Shown here in pieces: positions 8,003 to 14,399 of a DNA stretch of 28,217 bases. How positions within the stretch are numbered: the stretch's first letter is position 1; every line of letters starts with the position of its first letter. Where the stretch lies: positions 1-28,217 of the forward strand of contig NZ_JBDKWG010000140.1 in the NCBI RefSeq assembly GCF_040151475.1, in the 5' to 3' direction. Below the pieces are notes generated by a model. That model saw only the letters and a program-made list of their open reading frames with translations. It was not told the DNA's origin and did not search any database. The stretch is from CAXBNB01 sp040151475 (lineage in GTDB: Bacteria; Bacteroidota; Bacteroidia; Cytophagales; Cyclobacteriaceae). The translations under genes and the position numbers were made by a program.

Positions 8003-8686
8003 ATGGCTGAGGAAAAAAAAGTACTAATTGTAGATGACGAGCCGGATATACTGGATTTGTTAAAATACAATCTGGAAAAAGAAGGCTACCTGGTACAGAC
8101 CGCCTTAGATGGAATCAAAGGGGTAGAAATTGCGAAGCAATTTATTCCGGATCTTATTTTGCTCGATATTATGATGCCAAAGCAAGACGGTGTGGAGACC
8201 TGCAGGCAATTGAGAGACCTGAGTGAACTGAGCCATACTTTTATTATATTTCTGACTGCTCGTGTGGAAGAATATTCGGAGGTAGCAGCTTTCGAAACAG
8301 GTGCGGATGATTACATTGCCAAGCCTATCAAACCAAGAGCGTTGATGAGTAGAATCAATGCCCTGTTTAGAAGAAAAAACTCCAAACAATCTGAAAACGA
8401 GAAAATAGAAGTTGGTGATTTGGTTATAGATAGAGAAAGCTATGTGGTGTATCAGTCTGGCAATGAACTCAATTTGCCAAAAAAAGAGTTTGAGTTGCTT
8501 TATTTTCTTGCACAGCATTCTGGCAAAGTATTTAGTCGAGAAGATTTATTACACAATATTTGGGGTACTGACGTGTATGTGTTGGCCAGAACCGTCGATG
8601 TACACGTGCGTAAAGTGCGGGAAAAGATAGGAGAGGGGTATATTTCTACTATAAAAGGTGTAGGCTACAAGCTTGAGATTAATTAA
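8003..8686 (+). CDS. OmpR/PhoB-family response regulator
   Basis: This is a 227-residue two-domain regulator. The receiver domain (about residues 5-120) has the acidic pair D11-D12, phosphoacceptor D55 (LILLDIMMP), T85 and K107 (IAKPIK). The C-terminal winged helix (about 130-227) includes LPKKEFELLYFLAQHSGKVF and RTVDVHVRKVREKIG, and ends IKGVGYKLEIN. Phosphorylation by the histidine kinase encoded just downstream should promote DNA binding as a dimer to direct repeats. The gene order resembles phoB-phoR of Bacteroidota, but phosphate sensing is inferred, so no gene symbol is assigned. Repeats resembling its likely binding site precede the start. Confidence 0.93.
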   Translation: MAEEKKVLIVDDEPDILDLLKYNLEKEGYLVQTALDGIKGVEIAKQFIPDLILLDIMMPKQDGVETCRQLRDLSELSHTFIIFLTARVEEYSEVAAFETGADDYIAKPIKPRALMSRINALFRRKNSKQSENEKIEVGDLVIDRESYVVYQSGNELNLPKKEFELLYFLAQHSGKVFSREDLLHNIWGTDVYVLARTVDVHVRKVREKIGEGYISTIKGVGYKLEIN

Positions 8687-8835
8687 CTTGAGGATTTGAG
8701 CAAAGAAGAAGTATTTTGCTTGCTGTCTGTTTGTTGACGATTGCAGATTAGAAAAGACAAACTCTACAGTTAAATCTATTTTGAGATGTAGTTGGTATCT
8801 TTCTATCTGTAGCTACATAATAAATCCAATATTTC

Positions 8836-9858
8836 ATGGCATTAAATTCCAGAGTTCTTGCTCTTCTGTTAGCGTTTTCACTATCTACGATTACATCTCT
8901 TTCGCTGTATGTTTTTCAGGATTTCACGAGTAAGGAGTTTTGGTGGATATATTCATTTTCTTTGGTTGTATCATTTGTTATCATTTACATAGTACTGGAG
9001 TTTCTTTTTTTCAGGGAATTAAAAGGGTTGTACAATCTGTTTCATAAAATAGAAAAAGCCGAATCCAAAAAAGCCAAAGACTTTAAGTCATTAAATGGTA
9101 TATATGCAGAATTGTATAAGTATGCACAAAACAAACAATCTGAAATAGAAGAGCTAAAGCGAATGGCAAAGTTCAGACGACAATTCCTTGCTGACGTATC
9201 TCATGAGCTGAAAACTCCAATATTTGCAGCGCAAGGTTTTGTACATACTCTACTTGATGGGGCAGTCAATGATCAAAATATCCGAATGAAATTCCTTAAG
9301 AAAGCTGCCAAGAGTTTGGATGGACTGGATGCACTTGTCCAGGATTTGTTGACGGTTTCGCATATGGAGGCTGGTGATATTACCATGCATAGAGAAAATT
9401 TTGATATTGGGGAAATGATATACGACGTGTTTGATGAGTTTGAAGAAACTGCACATGGGAAGGAAATTAAACTATATGCATCCTGCAAAAGATATGAGGA
9501 GGTAATGGTTTATGCAGACCCCAGGCGTATATATCAAGTATTGGTCAATCTGATATCCAATGCAATAAAATACTCTAAAGATTCAGGAAAAGTATTTGTG
9601 TCAGTGGATGAAGTTAAAAATGAACGTATTAAAGTTAGTGTTATTGATCACGGGATTGGTATACCACAAGAACACCTTAACCGTATTTTCGAGCGTTTTT
9701 ACAGAGTGGACAAGAGCAGGTCAAAAGAAAGAGGAGGTACCGGTTTGGGGCTGTCTATTGTCAAGCATATTGTTGAAGCGCATGGAAGTGAGATCAAAGT
9801 GAAAAGCAAGATGGGCAAGAACAGTGAGTTTAGCTTTGAATTAGACGGTCAGAAGTAG
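8836..9858 (+). CDS. PhoR-like membrane sensor histidine kinase
   Basis: This is a 340-residue kinase with two adjoining N-terminal membrane segments (about residues 7-27 and 36-60) and almost no extracytoplasmic loop, so it probably senses through its membrane part or a partner. A linker with coiled-coil character leads to the HisKA domain, FRRQFLADVSHELKTPIFAA, with the phosphoacceptor at H123. The ATP-binding domain follows: NLISNAIKYS (N box), DHGIGIP (G1), FYRVDKSRSKERGGTGLGLS (F and G2 boxes). It lies 149 bp after the response regulator on the same strand and is its likely partner. It lacks a PAS domain, unlike typical E. coli PhoR. A 149-bp gap leaves room for a separate promoter. Confidence 0.92.
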   Translation: MALNSRVLALLLAFSLSTITSLSLYVFQDFTSKEFWWIYSFSLVVSFVIIYIVLEFLFFRELKGLYNLFHKIEKAESKKAKDFKSLNGIYAELYKYAQNKQSEIEELKRMAKFRRQFLADVSHELKTPIFAAQGFVHTLLDGAVNDQNIRMKFLKKAAKSLDGLDALVQDLLTVSHMEAGDITMHRENFDIGEMIYDVFDEFEETAHGKEIKLYASCKRYEEVMVYADPRRIYQVLVNLISNAIKYSKDSGKVFVSVDEVKNERIKVSVIDHGIGIPQEHLNRIFERFYRVDKSRSKERGGTGLGLSIVKHIVEAHGSEIKVKSKMGKNSEFSFELDGQK

Positions 9859-9940
9859 TGTTGGGTCAGAATAGAATAATATACAACTCTACCAGTCTAT
9901 TTTGTTCTTTATTAGTGATATTCGCAGCTGGATGCAGAAT

Positions 9941-10654
9941 ATGAAAAAGATCAACATTAAGGATTTCATAGTCTTTGAAAACGAGGATTATTTGGCGATC
10001 AATAAGCCACCGTTTCTATCTACTCTGGAAGATAGAAACGATCGATACCACGCATTGGCACTGGTCAGAGAGGTATATCCTGATGTAAAAGTTTGTCATC
10101 GCATAGATAAGGAAACGAGCGGTGTTTTACTTTTTGCTAAAAACTTACCAGCTTACAGTTATGCTGTTCATCTTTTTGAAAAAAGGAAGGTGTATAAAGA
10201 GTACCATGCCGTTATAGAAGGTAATGTCAACATTAAGGATGAACAGGTAGATTTGCCAATCAGATTGCTGGGCAATGGAAAGGCATGTGTGGATAAGTTG
10301 GAAGGAAAGCCAGCTTCAACCATTTTTGAGACCATAGAAATATATAAAAAGCATACTCTCATGAAATGCATTCCACAGACAGGTAGGATGCACCAAATCA
10401 GGATTCATGTGGCCAGTAAAGGAACGCCCATCGTAGGAGATGAACTCTACGGAGGTATTCCGTTTTTTTTGTCATCGGTCAAACAAAAATTTTCCTTAAA
10501 GAAGAATACGGAAGAAGAACCTCTGATAAAAAGGTTTGCACTTCACGCTTACAACCTCCGATTTACCTCACAAGAGGGCGAAGAAATATCTATTCAGGCA
10601 GATTATCCCAAGGATTTCAATGTATTGGTAAACCAATTGAAAAGAAATACTTAA
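9941..10654 (+). CDS. RluA-family pseudouridine synthase
   Basis: This enzyme converts uridine to pseudouridine in rRNA or tRNA. The catalytic motif is VCHRIDKETSGVLLFAKN, a HRLD-type box with the nucleophilic aspartate. The second signature, GRMHQIRIHVASKGTPIVGD, is typical of the RluA/RluC/RluD branch. No S4 RNA-binding domain precedes the catalytic domain: the protein starts KKINIKDFIVFENEDYLAINKP, so it is a short, RluA-like member of about 238 residues. The ATG at 9941 (MKKINIKDF) is chosen; an ATG at 9932 and a TTG at 9902 are in frame but add atypical residues. The specific RNA position cannot be read from sequence. It lies 82 bp after the kinase gene. Confidence 0.9.
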   Translation: MKKINIKDFIVFENEDYLAINKPPFLSTLEDRNDRYHALALVREVYPDVKVCHRIDKETSGVLLFAKNLPAYSYAVHLFEKRKVYKEYHAVIEGNVNIKDEQVDLPIRLLGNGKACVDKLEGKPASTIFETIEIYKKHTLMKCIPQTGRMHQIRIHVASKGTPIVGDELYGGIPFFLSSVKQKFSLKKNTEEEPLIKRFALHAYNLRFTSQEGEEISIQADYPKDFNVLVNQLKRNT

Positions 10655-10680
10655 AAAAAGAAGATATTGTTGTAGTTGTA

Positions 10681-10727
10681 TTGTTTTTCAAAATTAAAAA
10701 ATCTATTTTTGTGTCCCTTTTTGAGGG
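10681..10727 (+). promoter_or_regulatory. Bacteroidota-type promoter and short leader hairpin of the rplM operon
   Basis: TTG at 10681-10683 is followed after 20 bases by TATTTTTG (10704-10711), which fits the Bacteroidota consensus of a TTG-containing -33 box, a 19-21 base spacer and TAnnTTTG at -7. Transcription should begin a few bases later. Near the presumed 5' end, CCCT (10715-10718) can pair with AGGG (10724-10727), a small hairpin of unknown role. The element is 54 bp before the rplM start. Confidence 0.65.
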
Positions 10728-10764
10728 GTGGTTTGATTTTGTTTAAAATTCAATACAAAATATA

Positions 10765-11211
10765 GTGGATTCATTAAGTTATAAAACTGCATCATTAAAC
10801 AAAGCCACAGTTGAAAAAAACTGGGTTGTTGTAGATGCTGAAGGAAAAGTTCTGGGAAGATTAGCCAGCGAAGTTGCAAAAGTAATTCGTGGTAAATATA
10901 AGCCGGGTTATACTCCAAATGTTGACTGTGGTGACAATGTAATTGTGATCAATACTGATAAAGTAAAGTTGACAGGTAAAAAGTGGACTGATAAAGTTTA
11001 CATTAGTCATACCGGATATCCGGGAGGCCAGAAAAGCCAAACACCAAAAGAAGTAATGACAAGAAAGTCTTCAACAATCTTAGTAGAAAGAGCCGTAAGA
11101 GGTATGCTACCTAAAAACAGGTTGGGAAGAGCTATTTATAAAAATCTGTATGTGTATGAAGGAAGCGAGCATCCTCATGAAGCACAACAACCTAAAGCAA
11201 TTAACATATAA
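10765..11211 (+). CDS. rplM: 50S ribosomal protein L13
   Basis: L13 is a 148-residue early-assembly protein of the large subunit. The N-terminal MDSLSYKTASLNKATVEKNW and the stretch VVDAEGKVLGRLASEVAKVI are typical of the Bacteroidota form. The conserved VKRAVRGMLP-type motif appears as VERAVRGMLPKNRLGR, and the C-terminus is LYVYEGSEHPHEAQQP. The start is GTG at 10765; no in-frame ATG fits the family N-terminus. It opens the translation cluster, with rpsI following after five bases. Confidence 0.97.
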   Translation: MDSLSYKTASLNKATVEKNWVVVDAEGKVLGRLASEVAKVIRGKYKPGYTPNVDCGDNVIVINTDKVKLTGKKWTDKVYISHTGYPGGQKSQTPKEVMTRKSSTILVERAVRGMLPKNRLGRAIYKNLYVYEGSEHPHEAQQPKAINI

Positions 11212-11216
11212 CCTGT

Positions 11217-11603
11217 ATGGACGTAGTAAACACTATAGGAAGAAGAAAAACCTCTGTTGCAAGATTATACATGCAGGCAGGTAAAGGAGAAATAAAAATC
11301 AATAACAGAAGTCTTGATGATTATTTCCCATTTGAAATATATCAAACCATCGTAAAACAACCTTTGGTTGTGGTAGAAGAAGATGGCAATTACGACATCA
11401 AACTTGTAGTTGGTGGTGGTGGATATAAAGGCCAGGCCGAAGCAATCAGATTGGCTATTGCAAGGGCGCTTATCGAAGTGAATCCTGAATTCAGACCTGC
11501 TGTAAAAAAAGAAGGATTCTTGACAAGAGATCCGAGAATGGTGGAAAGGAAGAAATACGGTAGAAGAAAAGCGAGGAGGAAATTCCAGTTTAGCAAGCGT
11601 TAA
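11217..11603 (+). CDS. rpsI: 30S ribosomal protein S9
   Basis: S9 is a 128-residue protein whose C-terminal tail reaches the ribosomal P site. It begins MDVVNTIGRRKTSVARLYM, contains GGGGYKGQAEAIRLAIARAL, and ends with the conserved basic tail KYGRRKARRKFQFSKR. It starts five bases after rplM, the usual L13-S9 pair, and is surely co-transcribed with it. rpsB begins 25 bases downstream. Confidence 0.98.
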   Translation: MDVVNTIGRRKTSVARLYMQAGKGEIKINNRSLDDYFPFEIYQTIVKQPLVVVEEDGNYDIKLVVGGGGYKGQAEAIRLAIARALIEVNPEFRPAVKKEGFLTRDPRMVERKKYGRRKARRKFQFSKR

Positions 11604-11628
11604 TCAATTTTATATAATTATATTTTTA

Positions 11629-12399
11629 ATGGCCAAAATAGAACACAAAGACTTACTTGATGCTGGTGTCCACTTCGGGCACTTAACGAGAAAGTGGGAT
11701 CCAAGAATGGCACCATTCATTTTTATGGAAAAGAATGGTATCCATATCATAGATCTTTATAAAACCCTTAATTGCCTCGAAGAAGCATCAAATGCAATTA
11801 AGCAGATTGTAAAATCTGGAAGAAAAGTAATGTTTGTGGCAACAAAAAAGCAAGCAAGAGAAATCGTAACAACTGAGGCAATCAAGCATAGAATGCCTTA
11901 CGTAACCGACAGATGGCTTGGTGGTATGCTTACAAATTTTGCAACGATCAGAAAATCATTGAAGAAGCTTTCTTCTATGGACAAGATGTTGAAAGAAGAC
12001 TCTTACAAAAATCTTGCGAAGAGAGAAAGATTGATGATCAGCAGGGAAAAAATCAAGTTGGAAAGAGTACTTGGTGGTATCGCCGACCTTACAAGATTGC
12101 CAGCGGCACTTTTTGTAGTAGATATCAAAAGAGAGCACATTGCAATCAAAGAAGCTCACAAATTGAATATTCCTGTGTTTGCTATGGTGGATACTAACTC
12201 TGACCCTAATCAGGTTGATTTCCCAATACCATCTAATGATGATGCTTTCAAAGCAATTGATTTGATCGTGAAGCACATTGGAGAAGCTATCGAAGAAGGA
12301 TTGAATGAAAGGAAGAAAGACAAAGACGAAGCTAAGGAAAAAGAGGAGATAGCCGCTAAGAAAAAATCAGACGAAAAGGCTATCGAAACAGCCGAATAA
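11629..12399 (+). CDS. rpsB: 30S ribosomal protein S2
   Basis: S2 is a 256-residue small-subunit protein. The signature at the N-terminus is LLDAGVHFGHLTRKWDPRM, followed by NGIHIIDLYKT. The central TDRWLGGMLTNFATIRKSL and the later PVFAMVDTNSDP are family hallmarks. The final approximately 28 residues are a highly charged Lys/Glu/Asp tail, common in Bacteroidota. It lies 25 bp after rpsI in the same transcription unit. A terminator-like hairpin follows before tsf. Confidence 0.98.
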   Translation: MAKIEHKDLLDAGVHFGHLTRKWDPRMAPFIFMEKNGIHIIDLYKTLNCLEEASNAIKQIVKSGRKVMFVATKKQAREIVTTEAIKHRMPYVTDRWLGGMLTNFATIRKSLKKLSSMDKMLKEDSYKNLAKRERLMISREKIKLERVLGGIADLTRLPAALFVVDIKREHIAIKEAHKLNIPVFAMVDTNSDPNQVDFPIPSNDDAFKAIDLIVKHIGEAIEEGLNERKKDKDEAKEKEEIAAKKKSDEKAIETAE

Positions 12400-12428
12400 G
12401 AATAGATAATACGATATATAATAATTTG

Positions 12429-12468
12429 AAAATTGAACATTAATTTATTTTGGTGTTCAATTTTTTTT
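12429..12468 (+). terminator. Hairpin with T tract between rpsB and tsf
   Basis: AAAATTGAACA (12429-12439) and TGTTCAATTTT (12454-12464) form an 11-bp stem with a 14-base loop, followed by more T. The shape is that of an intrinsic terminator or attenuator. Its position between rpsB and tsf would lower or separate tsf expression. The all-AT base of the stem makes its strength uncertain. Confidence 0.55.
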
Positions 12469-12498
12469 AAAAGAAACATAAAAATAAAATACAGTAAA

Positions 12499-13329
12499 AT
12501 GGCAATTACCGCAAAAGAAGTAAATCAGCTAAGACAAATGACAGGAGCTGGGATGATGGATTGTAAAAAAGCATTGGTAGAGGCAGAGGGTGATTATGAC
12601 AAAGCAATCGAATTGCTTAGAAAAAAAGGTCAAAAAGTAAGTGCTTCCAGATCAGATAGAGAAACTACTGAAGGCATTGTTTTGGTGAAAACAAACGATG
12701 ACCAGACTGAAGGTATCTTGATCGCTTTCACTTGTGAAACTGACTTTGTGGCTAAGAATGATGATTTCAATGCTTTGGGTAATGAAATACTTGAAGCTGC
12801 TTATACAAACAGGCCAGCTGATATCGATGCATTAAAAGCATTGCCTTCGGGTGACATCACTTTAGGTGAAAAAATTGTTGAAAACATAGGTAAAATCGGT
12901 GAAAAATTGGAAATCACTGCTTATGAGACCATGAAGGCTGAAGCAGTAGTTCCTTACATTCATGCTGGTAGCAAGTTAGGTGTACTTGTGGGTCTGTCCA
13001 ACACAAGTGGTGCTGATGTGATCGAAGCTGGAAAAGATGTTGCCATGCAGATTGCAGCAATGAACCCTATCGCAGTAGATAAAGATGGAGTTGATGCTAC
13101 TGTAGTAGAAAAGGAAATAGAGATAGGAAAAGAGCAAGCGAGAGCAGAAGGAAAACCTGAGCAGATGTTGGAAAAAATTGCTTTAGGAAAATTGAATAAA
13201 TTCTACAAAGAAAATACTTTATTGGCTCAGGCTTTTGTAAAAGACAATTCTGTAAGTATTTCTCAATACCTTGATAGCGTGAGTAAAGGACTTACCGTAT
13301 CAGTTTTTAAAAGAGTAGCTATCGGGTAA
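12499..13329 (+). CDS. tsf: Translation elongation factor Ts
   Basis: EF-Ts exchanges GDP for GTP on EF-Tu. The protein starts MAITAKEVNQLRQMTGAGMM at the ATG 12499. The reading frame is open farther upstream, but that DNA is the terminator-like hairpin, so the longer start is rejected. The family features are MTGAGMMDCKKAL (UBA-like domain), TDFVAKNDDF (the TDFVA motif that contacts EF-Tu), and a dimerisation domain with HAGSKLGVLVGL. At 276 residues it is a normal length. It follows rpsB, a linkage widely conserved in bacteria. Confidence 0.97.
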   Translation: MAITAKEVNQLRQMTGAGMMDCKKALVEAEGDYDKAIELLRKKGQKVSASRSDRETTEGIVLVKTNDDQTEGILIAFTCETDFVAKNDDFNALGNEILEAAYTNRPADIDALKALPSGDITLGEKIVENIGKIGEKLEITAYETMKAEAVVPYIHAGSKLGVLVGLSNTSGADVIEAGKDVAMQIAAMNPIAVDKDGVDATVVEKEIEIGKEQARAEGKPEQMLEKIALGKLNKFYKENTLLAQAFVKDNSVSISQYLDSVSKGLTVSVFKRVAIG

Positions 13330-13346
13330 TTAGTATCCGTTGACGT

Positions 13347-13391
13347 ACACAAAAAAAGTCCATTCTGTATCAGAATGGACTTTTTTTGTGT
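13347..13391. terminator. Strong bidirectional terminator after tsf
   Basis: Perfect 21-bp arms at 13347-13367 and 13371-13391 flank a 3-base loop (TAT). The stem has the GC-containing core GTCCATTCTG and a seven-base A/T run in each arm, giving a T tract in both directions. It lies between tsf and the converging 306-residue gene and should end both transcripts. Confidence 0.93.
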
Positions 13392-13405
13392 CTTAATAGG
13401 TTGAC

Positions 13406-14326
13406 TCAATTTCCACAGTTTTGGTTGTAATAAGCCAAAGCTTCTTCTATGTTGTTGTACCTCAAATGAGAATTGTCATCACTACAATCTCGAAAGGCAT
13501 TTGTAGCCCAGTCCTTGTAGTTTTTCTTAGTTAAAATCAGGTAATCTTCCATTCCAGACTTTTTCACTAAATACTCTTTTTGGAAGATGTTGATTTCTGC
13601 GGAATCTATCGTTTCATAATTTTCTTTTATTTCATTCAGGTCATTTCCTGACTTGAAACTCTCTTTTACGAGTTCTTCATTAAGGTCGTCCTTGGTAGAT
13701 TCTGCTAATGCACTTGCGAATTCATTTTTGGTTGTGGGAAATGGGTTGCGCATTACTATAAATTTGCCTGTAAGGATTCTTTCCACCATTACGGTTTTAT
13801 ATTTTTCATGGATAACATCCATATCTTCAATGGATTGAAAGGCAAGTTTTAAATTTTCAGGAGTATAAATAGTCACTTCACCATTGCTATTTTCAAGCAT
13901 AATTTTCGTTTTGACAAAACTTTGGTTGATCTCATTTTCAACGTTTCTACAAGCAACTTTACCTTCTACTTTTTCCCCCGATTCTAATATAAGGTAACCC
14001 GGATGAAAGTTTTTGACCGGGTTTTTAGCTTCTCTAATATCGTCAGTAGTCATACTGTTTAATCCAAATTCGCTTACATCATACCTGCTAAATTTGGCTT
14101 TTGACTTATCTTCAAATTTTATTCGGATTTCTGTTGTGTCATTATTAACTATTTTGAGTTGCAACAGACCCTCTTTACGGTCTCCCGTGTTAAGTATCAC
14201 ATATCCATCATCATATTGTGTGGTTGTGATTTGTTTCTTTCCAGAGGTCATTGTGGATTGTACCTTATATTGGCAAAATGCAATAGAAGGGATGGTCAAT
14301 AGTACAATAAGTGCTATGATTTTCAT
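13406..14326 (-). CDS. Secreted protein of unknown function with a duplicated G-Y-x-x-L-x-x-G motif
   Basis: This 306-residue protein has a clear N-terminal export signal (MKIIALIVLLTIPSIAFCQ, cleavage probably after Cys-18 or Gln-19). I do not recognise its family. Two similar blocks are visible: DGYVILNTGDRKEGLLQLKI near residues 40-59 and PGYLILESGEKVEGKVACRN near 108-127. Both fit a pattern of beta-strands around a GD/E-x-x-EG turn, seen in many Bacteroidota secreted proteins. The C-terminal part is helical and charged and includes two late cysteines, one in FRDCSDD and one in the final NCGN. It is transcribed away from the TPR-CHAT gene, with starts 73 bp apart, so the two could share control. 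Confidence 0.75.
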   Translation of the reverse strand: MKIIALIVLLTIPSIAFCQYKVQSTMTSGKKQITTTQYDDGYVILNTGDRKEGLLQLKIVNNDTTEIRIKFEDKSKAKFSRYDVSEFGLNSMTTDDIREAKNPVKNFHPGYLILESGEKVEGKVACRNVENEINQSFVKTKIMLENSNGEVTIYTPENLKLAFQSIEDMDVIHEKYKTVMVERILTGKFIVMRNPFPTTKNEFASALAESTKDDLNEELVKESFKSGNDLNEIKENYETIDSAEINIFQKEYLVKKSGMEDYLILTKKNYKDWATNAFRDCSDDNSHLRYNNIEEALAYYNQNCGN

Positions 14327-14399
14327 GTGTAGTTTGATTAAAATTGGTATTACTGAATATGAATATACTATCTTAGTTTAGTATTTACCAAATATTTCT

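Noticed and set aside
9902..9940. TTG start for the pseudouridine synthase
   Set aside because: The extra residues are unlike the family, and an ATG at 9941 precedes the first conserved segment.
12433..12498. Longer EF-Ts start adding 22 residues
   Set aside because: The added segment is encoded by the hairpin/T-tract DNA and has no family resemblance. ATG 12499 gives the canonical MAITAKEVNQLR start.
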